Made by a program: the position numbers and the translations under genes. From the NCBI RefSeq assembly GCF_017848315.1, contig NZ_JAFKEC010000055.1:1-40232 (forward strand): 40,232 nucleotides of DNA, written 5' to 3'. Of this stretch, positions 8,961 through 17,618 are shown one piece after another; position 1 is the stretch's first letter; each line of letters starts with the position of its first letter. This stretch comes from Pseudomonas palmensis (GTDB lineage Bacteria; Pseudomonadota; Gammaproteobacteria; Pseudomonadales; Pseudomonadaceae). A model generated the notes under the pieces. The model had not been told where the DNA came from and did no database searches. It worked only from the letters and a program-made list of their open reading frames with translations.

Positions 8961-8978
8961 TTGGCACGCTCGCTGCAA
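8961..8978 (+). promoter_or_regulatory. Sigma-54 (-24/-12) promoter of the sulfur cluster
   Basis: The sequence TTGGCACGCTCGCTGCAA matches the RpoN consensus TGGCACG-N4-TTGCW at all but one position (C for T at 8973). GG is at 8963-8964 and GC at 8975-8976, which is the required spacing. The predicted start is near 8988, about 58 bases before the receptor start codon. An SfnR-like sigma-54 activator is encoded at the far end of the cluster (24663-25763), which makes this a likely regulatory pair. Upstream, the tandem GCAACTG copies and the repeated CTGGCAAC around 8850-8876 are possible activator-site material, but that is speculative. Confidence 0.85.
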
Positions 8979-9045
8979 TAGTCCCTGTGAGATTGACTAT
9001 ACCAATAGAAACTCGCCTAATTTTAATCAGGTGGGGAGCAAGACC

Positions 9046-11184
9046 TTGAAACGCGTGCATTGGGCAACTTCGGCAGTATTGCGACATTCATCCCTGTTCG
9101 CTGTAAGCAGCGCACTATTAACCTTCATCCCGTTGGCCTCGGCTGCCGACACCGACACCAGCGGCGACAAGCGCCTGGGTACGGTCACCGTGCAGGCCGC
9201 CAAACAGAGCCCTGTGCAGGCGGCGCAGAGCAAACTCGACGAGGTCGCCGGCGGTACCAGCCTGGTCACCCAGGCTGAAGTCGAAAAGGGCCGCTCGGCC
9301 ACCCTGGAGGACACCCTGGCGTACCAGCCCGGCGTCTACGCCCAAGCTGCCGGTGGCAACGATGCCATCAAGATTTCCATTCGCGGCTCCGGCGCCAATA
9401 CCTCGCCCGGCTATTTCCGCGAAGGCACCAAGTTTCTCTTCGACGGCCTTGCACTGACCGGCGCCGGTGGCACGCCCTATGAACTTCTGGATACCCAGGG
9501 CCTGAACTACACCGAAGTACTGCGCGGTGCCAACGCCTTCGAATACGGCGCACTTTCACTGGGGGGCGCGATCAACTTCGTGACCAACTCCGGGCTGACC
9601 GCACCGGGCAACCGCATCAAGCTCGAAGGCGGCAGTTTCGGCTGGCAGAAGCAGACCCTGAGCACCGGCGGCGTGGCCGGCAATGCCGACTACTACGTCA
9701 GCGTCGACAACGCTCGCCGCGACGGCTACCAGGACTTCACCTTCACCAAGGCCAAGGGGGTGGTCAGCAACTTCGGCTACCGCTTCAACCCCAAGCTCGA
9801 AACCCGTCTGTACATCCGCTACCGCGAGGAATACCACGAGAACTCGGGCACCCTGACCCTGGCGCAGCTCAAAAAGAACTCCAAACAGACCAACGCCGCC
9901 ACCTACGCCACCCGTGGCGACTCCACCAAGCGCGGCTCGACCTGGGTCGGCAGCAAGACCACCTACACCTTCGATGACGATGCCACCCTCGAAGCCGGGC
10001 TGGTGTACCACAACTACCCGCAGATCCTCAGCCGCAAGAGCACCGTCAACCCCAACTACTGGGACTGGCGCGACATCAACTACTCGCTCAAGTACAGCCG
10101 CACCGACCAGCTGTTCGGCCTGCCCAGCACCACCACCGCGGGCTGGAGCAGCACTCAGCACATCCGTTCCGGCGCACGCACCTACAAGGGCGACAAGGAC
10201 CTGGGCATTCTGCAGAAGCAGGTCGAGTACGACGGCTCGTTCGACCATGTGTTCACCCTGGGCAACGACCTGGGCCTGACCGACAACCTGTACCTGGCCA
10301 CCGGCGTGTCGGCGATCGAGATCAAGCGTGACATCAACGTCACCTACAGCGACCGCCCCAACACCAGCGGCCTGCCCAGCCACTACAAGTACGACGAGTG
10401 GAAGCTGGCCCCGCGTATCGGCCTGCGCTACTACATCGCCCCGGACGTGCAGCTGTTCGCCAACGCCAGCCGCACTATCGACCCGCCAAGCTCCTGGTCC
10501 AGCTCCGGCTCCGGGGTCACCAGCAACTACGCCAAGCCACTGGTGCCGCAAGCGGCCAACACCGTGGAGTTCGGCATCAAGGGCAAGTCGGGGATCTTCG
10601 ACGGCAGCCTGGCGTTCTACAAATCCTGGGTCAAGAACGAGCTGCTCAACGTCGAAGTGCTGCCGGCCACTGCCACCTCTGCTGCGGTGGTGTCCACCTC
10701 CAATGCCACGCCCACCATCCACCAGGGCATCGAGGCCGGCCTGAGCACCCGCCTGTGGGAAGGCGCCAACGGTGACAGCCTGACCTGGCGCCAGGCCTAC
10801 ACCCTCAACGACTTCCACTACGAGAACGACCCGCTGTTCAAGAAGAACGAACTGCCGGGCCTGCCCAAGCACGTGTATCAGGGCGAGCTGCAGTACCAGT
10901 GGGCCAGCGGTTTCTACGCCGGGGTCAACGTGCGCACCGCGTCCAAGACGTCGGTGGACTACGCCAACAGCTTCTACGCGCCGTCCTACACGCTGTGGGG
11001 TGCGCGCCTGGGTTACGACGACCCGGGCAAGACCTGGCAGGTGTACCTGGACCTGAAGAACATCACCGACCAGGACTACGTGACCGCCGTACTGCCGACC
11101 TACAACTCCCAGGGCAGGGACGTCGCGTCGCTGTACCCGGGCGACGGCTTCGGCGCCTTCACCGGCGTGACCTACAACTTCTAA
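9046..11184 (+). CDS. TonB-dependent outer-membrane receptor
   Basis: A 712-residue receptor with a signal peptide cleaved near residue 33 (after PLASA), a plug domain (about 50-190, with SIRGSGAN and LRGANAFEYGALSLGGAINFVT) and a 22-strand-type barrel ending in the aromatic terminus GVTYNF. The TTG at 9046 is preferred because GGGGAG ends 8 bases upstream and it starts the signal peptide cleanly; the in-frame GTG at 9031 has no ribosome site. Apart from the initiator I find no methionine and no cysteine in the protein, which suits expression under sulfur starvation. It opens an eleven-gene run behind a sigma-54 promoter and is presumably the energised outer-membrane entry for the compound that the ABC importer and monooxygenases handle. 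The ligand is unknown; a siderophore role is unlikely given the context. Confidence 0.9.
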   Translation: MKRVHWATSAVLRHSSLFAVSSALLTFIPLASAADTDTSGDKRLGTVTVQAAKQSPVQAAQSKLDEVAGGTSLVTQAEVEKGRSATLEDTLAYQPGVYAQAAGGNDAIKISIRGSGANTSPGYFREGTKFLFDGLALTGAGGTPYELLDTQGLNYTEVLRGANAFEYGALSLGGAINFVTNSGLTAPGNRIKLEGGSFGWQKQTLSTGGVAGNADYYVSVDNARRDGYQDFTFTKAKGVVSNFGYRFNPKLETRLYIRYREEYHENSGTLTLAQLKKNSKQTNAATYATRGDSTKRGSTWVGSKTTYTFDDDATLEAGLVYHNYPQILSRKSTVNPNYWDWRDINYSLKYSRTDQLFGLPSTTTAGWSSTQHIRSGARTYKGDKDLGILQKQVEYDGSFDHVFTLGNDLGLTDNLYLATGVSAIEIKRDINVTYSDRPNTSGLPSHYKYDEWKLAPRIGLRYYIAPDVQLFANASRTIDPPSSWSSSGSGVTSNYAKPLVPQAANTVEFGIKGKSGIFDGSLAFYKSWVKNELLNVEVLPATATSAAVVSTSNATPTIHQGIEAGLSTRLWEGANGDSLTWRQAYTLNDFHYENDPLFKKNELPGLPKHVYQGELQYQWASGFYAGVNVRTASKTSVDYANSFYAPSYTLWGARLGYDDPGKTWQVYLDLKNITDQDYVTAVLPTYNSQGRDVASLYPGDGFGAFTGVTYNF

Positions 11185-11193
11185 GCCAGCGCG

Positions 11194-11228
11194 GCCAGCA
11201 CCGACGTGCACCTGCACGCGGTGCTGGC
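11194..11228 (+). other. Intercistronic stem-loop before the binding-protein gene
   Basis: GCCAGCACC at 11194-11202 pairs exactly with GGTGCTGGC at 11220-11228, and an inner stem CGTGCA/TGCACG (11205-11210 and 11213-11218) continues the hairpin. It fills the gap between the receptor stop and the ribosome site GGAGGAA at 11229-11235. There is no U-tract, so it is more likely an mRNA-processing or stability element that raises binding-protein dosage than a terminator. Confidence 0.65.
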
Positions 11229-11239
11229 GGAGGAAGCAC

Positions 11240-12955
11240 ATGACCCTGATCACAAGGCTCGCACGCCTGGCCGTACTCGCCAGCGTGGTGGCGCTGGGCG
11301 CCTGCAAGCCGGCCAGCGAAGCGCCGCGCAACAGCGTATCGAGCGCCGACGGCGTGCTGCGCGACGGCAGCCTGAGCTACGCCGCCGAGGACTACCGCGA
11401 AGCCGCGCCGGGCAAGCCGGGCGGCACGCTGCGCATTTCCACGGCGTCCGACACCACCACCCTGGACGTGCATTCGATTTCCCACGGCAACGTGCAGTGG
11501 CTGGGGCGCATCCTGTTCGACTGCCTGCTGTACCAGGACGAGCAGGGCAACATCTCGCCGTGGCTGGCCAAGTCGTGGGACATCTCGCCGGACGGCAAGA
11601 CCTACACCTTCCACCTGCGCGATGACGTGACCTTCAGCGACGGCGAGAAATTCAACGCCCGCGCCGTGCAGATCAACCTGGAGCACATGCGCGACCCGGC
11701 CACCAAGTCGCCGCTGGCCGCCGCGTACATCGCGCCCTACGTGAACGGGCGCATCGTCGACGAGTACACCTTCGAGGCGCATCTGCGCGAACCCTATTCG
11801 CCGTTCCTGGACGTGCTGGCGCAGTCCTGGCTGAGCATGATCTCGCCGCGCCAGATCCTCGAGGCGCCCAAGTCCATCGCCGAGCACGCCATCGGTTCGG
11901 GGCCCTTCGTGCTGGAAAGCTACACCCGCGACCAGGGCGCCACCTTTGTCAGGCGCAAGGGCTACAACTGGGCGCCCCCGGTGACCCGGCACAACGGCGA
12001 GGCCTACCTGGACCGCCTGGAACTGAGCATCGTGCCCGAGCCGATGATCCGCTTCAGCGCGCTCGAGTCCGGCCAGTCGGACTTCACCGTGGACGCGCCG
12101 GCGCAGAACGCCAGGGCCATCCGCAGCAACCCTGACCTGCAGATGAGCAGCCGCATCCGCAAGGCCAACCCGTTTCGCAGCCTGACCTTCAACGTCGAGC
12201 AGTTCCCGTTCCAGGACGTGCAGGTGCGCCGCGCCGTGGCCAAGGCCATCGATCGCGACGGCCTGGCCTGGATCACCGGCTTTGGCGAGTACCAGCCCAA
12301 GGGCGATTTCCTGGCCGCCAACACCCGTTACTACGACCCCGCGTTCAAGGATGTGCTGGCTTATGACGTGGCCGAGGCCAACCGCATTCTCGACCAGGCC
12401 GGCTGGGGTGAACGTGACGCCAGGGGCTACCGGGTCAAGGACGGCCAGCGCCTGTCGGCGCGCCTGCTGATGTACGAGACCGGCGCCTTCCCCGGTAGCG
12501 TGGCAGTGGCCATCCAGGCCGACCTCAAGAAGGTCGGTTTCGAGCTGGCCATCGATCTGCTGCCCCTGGCCCAGGTCACCGAGCGTCGCTATGCCAGCAA
12601 CTTTCAGGCAATCGCCGGCGGCTACTGGCACACCAACACCCCCGACGGGCTGTACATCCTCTACCACAGCAATGCGATCAGCACGCCCAAGCTCATCGGC
12701 CAGAACGCCGGGCGCTTTCGCGATGACGCCCTCGATGCGGCGCTGTCGGCGGCGCGCCGTTCCACCGACCCGGTGGAGCTCGCCGCGCTGTACCGCACCG
12801 CGCAGCAACGCCTGGTGGAAACCGTGCCGGCCGTACCGGTGTACGAGAGCCATGTACTGGTGGCCTACCGCAAGGCGGTCAAGGGCGTGATCTTCGATAC
12901 CTCGCACAACACCCCGTTCTTCACCAGCATATGGCTCGACCAGGAGGCCCGATGA
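11240..12955 (+). CDS. Peptide-type ABC transporter substrate-binding lipoprotein (SBP_bac_5)
   Basis: A 571-residue periplasmic binding lipoprotein. The signal sequence ends in the lipobox LGAC with lipidated C22. The mature part begins with GGTLRISTASDTTTLDVHS and contains PWLAKSWDISPDGKTYTFHLRDDVTFSDGE, the hallmark of the peptide/nickel (family 5) binding proteins, and runs at full family length. It should bind the imported solute and hand it to the permeases at 12952-13884 and 17619-18509. GGAGGAA at 11229-11235 gives a strong start. The stop overlaps the next ATG (ATGA). Despite the family name, the ligand is probably a small organosulfur compound or sulfur-containing peptide, by context. 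Cysteine and methionine are few (about 2 and 6). Confidence 0.9.
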   Translation: MTLITRLARLAVLASVVALGACKPASEAPRNSVSSADGVLRDGSLSYAAEDYREAAPGKPGGTLRISTASDTTTLDVHSISHGNVQWLGRILFDCLLYQDEQGNISPWLAKSWDISPDGKTYTFHLRDDVTFSDGEKFNARAVQINLEHMRDPATKSPLAAAYIAPYVNGRIVDEYTFEAHLREPYSPFLDVLAQSWLSMISPRQILEAPKSIAEHAIGSGPFVLESYTRDQGATFVRRKGYNWAPPVTRHNGEAYLDRLELSIVPEPMIRFSALESGQSDFTVDAPAQNARAIRSNPDLQMSSRIRKANPFRSLTFNVEQFPFQDVQVRRAVAKAIDRDGLAWITGFGEYQPKGDFLAANTRYYDPAFKDVLAYDVAEANRILDQAGWGERDARGYRVKDGQRLSARLLMYETGAFPGSVAVAIQADLKKVGFELAIDLLPLAQVTERRYASNFQAIAGGYWHTNTPDGLYILYHSNAISTPKLIGQNAGRFRDDALDAALSAARRSTDPVELAALYRTAQQRLVETVPAVPVYESHVLVAYRKAVKGVIFDTSHNTPFFTSIWLDQEAR

Positions 12956-13884
12956 ACACCCTGCGCCTGATACTCCGTCGGCTGCTGGCCGGCATCGGCG
13001 TGCTCTGGGGCGCGGCGACCCTGACCTTCCTGGCCTTGAACCTGAGCGCCGGCGACCCGGCACTGGCCATCCTCGGCGGGCCGGAGGCGATGCCCAGTGC
13101 CGAGCTGATCGCCCAGGTGCGCGCCGAATACGGCCTGGACCAGCCGTTGATCGTGCAGTACGGCCATTACCTGGGGCGCCTGGCCCAGGGCGACCTGGGC
13201 GAGTCGTACCGCCTGCGCATCCCGGTGGGGCAGATCATCGCCGGGCAACTGGGCGCCACCGTGCAACTGTCGCTGGCCGCGGCGGTACTGGCGGTGCTGC
13301 TGGCCGTGCTGGTCGCCGTGCTCACCGCCAATCGCGCGCCATGGCTGCGCTCGCTGGTGTCGGGCACGGAGCTGGTGCTGTCGTCGGCGCCCTCGTTCGT
13401 GATCGGCCTGGGCCTGCTGCTGGTGTTCGCATTCGGCTGGCACCTGCTGCCGCCGTCCGGCTCCAGCGGCTGGCAGGCGCTGATACTGCCGAGCGTGGCG
13501 CTGGCCTTGCCGGTGGCGGCGGTGCTCAGCCAGGTACTGCGCCAGGAACTGGAAGACATTCTCGAACAACCCTTCATCGCCATGGCGCGCGCCCGCGGCA
13601 TGTCCGAAACCGGCGTGCGCCTCAAACACGCGCTGCGCCATGCGCTGGTGTCGCTGGTGACCCTGTCCGGCTTCGTGTTCGCCAGCCTGCTCGGCGGTGC
13701 GGTGGTGATCGAGCTGCTGTTCTCGCGCCAGGGCATCGGCCGGCTGATGCTCGACGCCGCAACATCCAAGGACGTGCCGCTGCTGCTGGGCATCACCCTG
13801 CTGGCGGCGGCGATCTACGTGGTCGTGAACTTTCTCGTCGACCTGATCAATCACTGGGTGGACCCGCGTGCCAAGGCCGTGTGA
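12952..13884 (+). CDS. ABC transporter permease, DppB-like
   Basis: A 310-residue inner-membrane permease with six predicted segments, beginning with the LRLILRRLLAGIGVLWGAATLTFLAL helix typical of DppB/OppB. The cytoplasmic EAA-type loop that docks on the ATPase is seen in FIAMARARGMSETGVRLKHALRHA. The segment EYGLDQPLIVQYGHYLGRLAQGDLGES is family-typical. ATG 12952 overlaps the binding-protein stop (ATGA), so the two are translationally coupled. Its partner permease is not next to it but 3.7 kb downstream, beyond three enzyme genes. It contains no cysteine that I can see. Confidence 0.9.
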   Translation: MNTLRLILRRLLAGIGVLWGAATLTFLALNLSAGDPALAILGGPEAMPSAELIAQVRAEYGLDQPLIVQYGHYLGRLAQGDLGESYRLRIPVGQIIAGQLGATVQLSLAAAVLAVLLAVLVAVLTANRAPWLRSLVSGTELVLSSAPSFVIGLGLLLVFAFGWHLLPPSGSSGWQALILPSVALALPVAAVLSQVLRQELEDILEQPFIAMARARGMSETGVRLKHALRHALVSLVTLSGFVFASLLGGAVVIELLFSRQGIGRLMLDAATSKDVPLLLGITLLAAAIYVVVNFLVDLINHWVDPRAKAV

Positions 13885-13909
13885 TGCCACCCCCAAGCAA
13901 GGACCTGTC

Positions 13910-15145
13910 ATGACCCAATCCAATTCCTACACTGCGCTGCAGGCGCGCTTCAAGCCGCTGTTCGCACAGATCGGCGAGGGTGCGGTGGCGCGAGAGCAGC
14001 AGCGCGAACTGGCCTTCGAGGCCGTGGCGTTGCTGCGCGATGCCGGCTTCACGGCGCTGCGCGTGCCCCAGGCGCATGGGGGGGCCGGCATCAGCCTGCC
14101 GGTGCTGTTTGGCCTGCTGATCGACCTGGCCGAGGCCGACTCCAACCTGCCGCAGATCGTGCGCGCGCACTTCGGTTTCGTCGAAGGGCGGCTCTCGGCC
14201 CGCGAACCGGCGTCCCAGGACTACTGGTTCGCCAAGGTGGTGGCCGGGCAGCTGTGGGGCGCGGCAATGGCCGAGCGCAGCGACAGCAGCACCAACTCGG
14301 TCAGCCTGGAGGCCGCCGAGGAGGGCTGGCGCCTGAACGGCGAGAAGTACTACTGCACCGGCACTATCTACGCCGACTGGGTGGCGGCCGTGGCCATGCA
14401 CGACAAGGATTTCGTCAGCGTGGTGGTGGCAGTGGACGCCCCCGGCGTGACCCGTGAAGACGACTGGGACGGTTTCGGCCAGCGCCTGAGCGGCAGCGGC
14501 ACCACACGCTTCGAGCAGGTGGCGGTGCCCGAGCAGCATGTGCTGCGCCGCTTCAAGCCCGGCGAGCTGCGCGCCGAGTCGTACATCTCGGCGTTCTATC
14601 AGCTGTTCCACCTCGCCACCCTGGCCGGCATCGCCCGCGCCGCGCTGCGCGATGCCACCGCCTTCGTCCAGGGCCGCACCCGCGCCTTCGGCGTGCCGGG
14701 CCAGTCCAGCCCCAAGGACGACCCGCTGGTGCAGCGGGTGATCGGACGCCTGTCGAGCCTGGCCTATGCCAGCGAAACCCTGGTGCTGGCTGCCGCCGAG
14801 GTACTCGAGCGGGTACACCAGGCCGAGCTGAACGACAGCGCCCAGGAAGCCGACTACGTCGAGGCCGATATCCGCACCTTCCAGGCCCAGCAGATCGTGC
14901 TGGAGCAGGTGCTGGAAGTCACCACCCTGCTGTTCGAGGTGGGCGGCGCGTCGGCCACCAGCCAGGCCCGGCGCCTGGACCGGCACTGGCGCAATGCGCG
15001 CACCCTGGCCTCGCACAACCCGGCGATCTACCGCGAGCGCGCGCTGGGCAACTACTACCTCAACGGCGTCAGCCCCGGTGCTGCCTGGCGTGCGCTGCAT
15101 GCCCAGGACGGCACCACCGTGCGCGACGAAGCCAGCGCGGTGTAA
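13910..15145 (+). CDS. SfnB/DszC-like acyl-CoA dehydrogenase-fold monooxygenase (copy A)
   Basis: A 411-residue flavoprotein of the acyl-CoA dehydrogenase fold, in the branch that holds SfnB and the dibenzothiophene monooxygenase DszC. It shows the N-terminal helical domain (LRDAGFTALRVPQAHGG), the middle beta domain (GEKYYCTGTIYADW and GFGQRLSGSGTTRF) and the C-terminal signature DRHWRNARTLASHNP. Members of this branch use reduced FMN and oxygen to oxidise a substrate rather than dehydrogenating acyl-CoA. AAGGA before ATG 13910 supports the start. It is the first of three copies in the locus and closely resembles copy B at 22026-23246. It probably acts at the S-oxidation or C-S cleavage step; the substrate is unknown. 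Confidence 0.86.
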   Translation: MTQSNSYTALQARFKPLFAQIGEGAVAREQQRELAFEAVALLRDAGFTALRVPQAHGGAGISLPVLFGLLIDLAEADSNLPQIVRAHFGFVEGRLSAREPASQDYWFAKVVAGQLWGAAMAERSDSSTNSVSLEAAEEGWRLNGEKYYCTGTIYADWVAAVAMHDKDFVSVVVAVDAPGVTREDDWDGFGQRLSGSGTTRFEQVAVPEQHVLRRFKPGELRAESYISAFYQLFHLATLAGIARAALRDATAFVQGRTRAFGVPGQSSPKDDPLVQRVIGRLSSLAYASETLVLAAAEVLERVHQAELNDSAQEADYVEADIRTFQAQQIVLEQVLEVTTLLFEVGGASATSQARRLDRHWRNARTLASHNPAIYRERALGNYYLNGVSPGAAWRALHAQDGTTVRDEASAV

Positions 15146-15170
15146 CCGCCTTCATTCAGGAGCAGCAGCC

Positions 15171-16514
15171 ATGAGCCAGACCGCAAGACAGATGAGCATC
15201 GGCATGAACATCCTCGGCTTCGGCGCGCATGCCAGCGCCTGGCGCAAGGCCGAAGTACCGGCCAACGCCTACCTCGACGTCGAGTACTACCGCAACATCG
15301 CGCGCATTTCCGAGCGGGGGTGCCTGGACGCGATCTTCCTCGCCGACGGCCCGGCGCTGGCGGGCGACATCGCCCAGCACCCGGCCGGACGCCTGGAACC
15401 GACCGTGCTGCTGACGGCCGTGGCCCTGGCCACCCGGCACATCGGGGTGATCGCCACCGCGTCCAGCAGCTACAACGACCCGTTCAACCTGGCGCGGCGC
15501 TTCAGCTCGCTGGACCACATCAGTGGCGGCCGGGCGGCCTGGAACGTGGTGACCAACGCCGGCGACGCCGCCGCGCAGAACTTCGGCCTGGCCGGTGCGC
15601 CGCGCCATGTGGACCGCTATGCGCGGGCCGACGAGTTCATCGACGTGACCCTCAAGCTGTGGGACAGCTGGGAGGACGACGCGATCATCGGCAACGCCGC
15701 CAGCGGCCAGTTCGCCGACCCGCACAAGGTGCACAGCATCGATTTCGTGGGCGAGCATTTTTCGGTCAAGGGGCCGCTCAACCTGCCGCGCTCGCCGCAA
15801 GGCCGGCCGGTGCTGGTACAGGCCGGCTCGTCCGAGGGCGGCAAGGCCCTGGGCTCGCGCTATGCCGACGCGATCTTCACCACCCAGACCACCTTGCCCG
15901 ACGGCCAGGCGTTCTATCAGGAGATGAAACAGCGCGCACGCCAGTGGGGCCGCAACCCCGACCACCTGAAGATCATGCCGGGGCTGTCCACCGTGATCGC
16001 CAGCACCGAGGCCGAAGCCCGTGCGCGCTTCGATGAACTGAACGCCTACAGCGGCGAGGCGGGGCTGGTGCAGCAACTGGCGTTTCGCATCGGCCTGCCC
16101 CCCGACGAGCTGGACCTGGACGCGCCGCTGCCGTGGGAGCGTATTGGCCCGGTCAGCGAATTCGAGCGCGGCTCGCACGGTTTTCTCGAAGCCCAGTTGA
16201 ACCTGGCACGGCGCGAGAACCTGACCATCCGCGAACTGTCGCGGCGCATCCTGGTGGGCCACCGCCTGCTGGTGGGCACCCCGGAACAGGTCGCCGACAC
16301 TCTGGAGCACTGGTTCCGCGCCGGCGCAGCCGATGGCTTCAACATCATGCCCGACATGTTCCCCTCGGGGGTCGAGGTGTTCGTCGACCAGGTGGTGCCG
16401 CTGCTGCAGCAGCGCGGGGTGTTCCGCCGTGAATACACCGGCAGCACCCTGCGCGACCACCTCGGCCTGCCGTACCCGGCCAGCCAGTACCAACGTGCGG
16501 CAGAGGCCGTCTGA
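15171..16514 (+). CDS. FMN-dependent monooxygenase, NtaA/SnaA/DszA family
   Basis: A 447-residue class C flavin monooxygenase of the bacterial luciferase superfamily. Family segments include FLADGPAL, RLEPTVLLTAVALATRHIG, SLDHISGGRAAWNVVTNAG (flavin-proximal), PVLVQAGSSEGG and LVGTPEQVADTLEHWF. DszA, SnaA and NtaA take reduced FMN from a separate reductase and cleave C-S or C-N bonds, or oxidise heterocycles. Here it is placed 25 bases after a DszC-like gene, echoing the DszC/DszA pairing in thiophene desulfurisation, though a thiophene substrate is not implied. CAGGAG before ATG 15171 gives a clear start. No flavin reductase is encoded in the cluster, so reduced FMN must come from elsewhere. 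Confidence 0.9.
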   Translation: MSQTARQMSIGMNILGFGAHASAWRKAEVPANAYLDVEYYRNIARISERGCLDAIFLADGPALAGDIAQHPAGRLEPTVLLTAVALATRHIGVIATASSSYNDPFNLARRFSSLDHISGGRAAWNVVTNAGDAAAQNFGLAGAPRHVDRYARADEFIDVTLKLWDSWEDDAIIGNAASGQFADPHKVHSIDFVGEHFSVKGPLNLPRSPQGRPVLVQAGSSEGGKALGSRYADAIFTTQTTLPDGQAFYQEMKQRARQWGRNPDHLKIMPGLSTVIASTEAEARARFDELNAYSGEAGLVQQLAFRIGLPPDELDLDAPLPWERIGPVSEFERGSHGFLEAQLNLARRENLTIRELSRRILVGHRLLVGTPEQVADTLEHWFRAGAADGFNIMPDMFPSGVEVFVDQVVPLLQQRGVFRREYTGSTLRDHLGLPYPASQYQRAAEAV

Positions 16515-16536
16515 ACCGATTAGCGAGGCACACCCC

Positions 16537-17589
16537 ATGAACTACCGCACACTGGGCAACAGCGACATCAAGGTCAGCGTCATCGGCCTGGGCACCATGA
16601 CCTGGGGCCACCAGAACAGCGAGCAGGACGCCCACCAGCAGCTGGACCTGGCGCTGGACCACGGTGTCAACCTGGTCGACACCGCCGAGATGTACCCGAC
16701 CCCGACCCATGCCGACACCTGGGGCAGCACCGAGCGCTTCATCGGCACCTGGCTGGCCCGGACCGGCCGGCGCAGCGATATCGTGCTGGCCAGCAAGATC
16801 GTCGGCCCCACGCGCAACCCCAGCAGCGGCACGCATATCCGCGATGGCCTCAGCCGCCACGACCGCGCCAACATCGTCGCCGCGCTGGACGGCAGCCTCA
16901 AGCGCCTGCAGACCGACCACCTGGACCTGTACCAGCTGCACTGGCCCGACCGCAGCACCAACTTCTTCGGCCAGCGCGAGTACCCGTATGTCGACGACCC
17001 GCAGGCCATTGCCATCGGCGAAACCCTGCAGGTGCTGGCCGAGCAGGTGCAGGCGGGCAAGGTCCGCCATATCGGCGTGTCCAACGAAACCCCGTGGGGG
17101 GTAGGGCAGTTCCTGCGCCAGGCCGAGGTGCTGGGGCTGCCGCGCATCGTCAGCATCCAGAACCCCTACAGCCTGCTCAACCGCCTGTACGAAGGCGGCC
17201 TGTCGGAATTCAGCCACCGCGAAGGGGTGGGCCTGCTGGCCTATTCGCCGCTGGCCTTCGGCGCGCTCACCGGCAAGTACCTGGGCGGCGCACGGCCCGA
17301 AGGTTCGCGCCTGTCGTCGGTGTACCGCACCTTCAACCGCTACGACAGCGCGTCGGCGCAGCAGGCCATTGCCGCCTACGTGGCACTGGCCCGCGAGCTG
17401 GACGTGAGCCCCGCGCAACTGGCCCTGGCTGCGGTGATCGGCAAGCGGTTCGTCAGCAGCGCCCTGACCGGGCAGACGAGCCTGGCGCAACTGCGCGAGA
17501 ACATCGGCGCGCTTGAGCTGCAACTGAGCGGCGAGACCCTGGCGCGCATCGAGCAGATCCACGCGCACACCCCGAACCCGGCGCCCTGA
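16537..17589 (+). CDS. Aldo/keto reductase, Tas-like
   Basis: A 350-residue NADP(H)-dependent aldo/keto reductase of the Tas/YajO type, recognised by MNYRTLGNSDIKVSVIGLGTMTWG at the start and the long insertion typical of Tas after the second strand. Catalytic residues can be placed at D48 and Y53 (LVDTAEMY), K87 (LASKIVG) and H135 (YQLHWPD). GVSNETPWGV and AYSPLAFGALTGKYL follow. It lies 22 bases after the FMN monooxygenase and 29 before the second permease, inside the sulfur transcription unit. It may reduce an aldehyde or ketone released by C-S bond cleavage; that role is inferred. No cysteine is visible. Confidence 0.88.
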   Translation: MNYRTLGNSDIKVSVIGLGTMTWGHQNSEQDAHQQLDLALDHGVNLVDTAEMYPTPTHADTWGSTERFIGTWLARTGRRSDIVLASKIVGPTRNPSSGTHIRDGLSRHDRANIVAALDGSLKRLQTDHLDLYQLHWPDRSTNFFGQREYPYVDDPQAIAIGETLQVLAEQVQAGKVRHIGVSNETPWGVGQFLRQAEVLGLPRIVSIQNPYSLLNRLYEGGLSEFSHREGVGLLAYSPLAFGALTGKYLGGARPEGSRLSSVYRTFNRYDSASAQQAIAAYVALARELDVSPAQLALAAVIGKRFVSSALTGQTSLAQLRENIGALELQLSGETLARIEQIHAHTPNPAP

Positions 17590-17618
17590 GCCGCAACCCC
17601 TAGCCTGTGGAGGTGCCC

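Noticed and set aside
9031..9045. GTG 9031 as start of the TonB receptor
   Set aside because: No ribosome site precedes it, and its first codons overlap the GGGGAG that serves TTG 9046.
9046..11184. Siderophore receptor
   Set aside because: The plug and barrel fold alone would allow it, but the sigma-54 promoter, monooxygenases, SfnR-like activator and lack of sulfur amino acids favour a sulfur-source ligand; no iron-box-like site was seen upstream.
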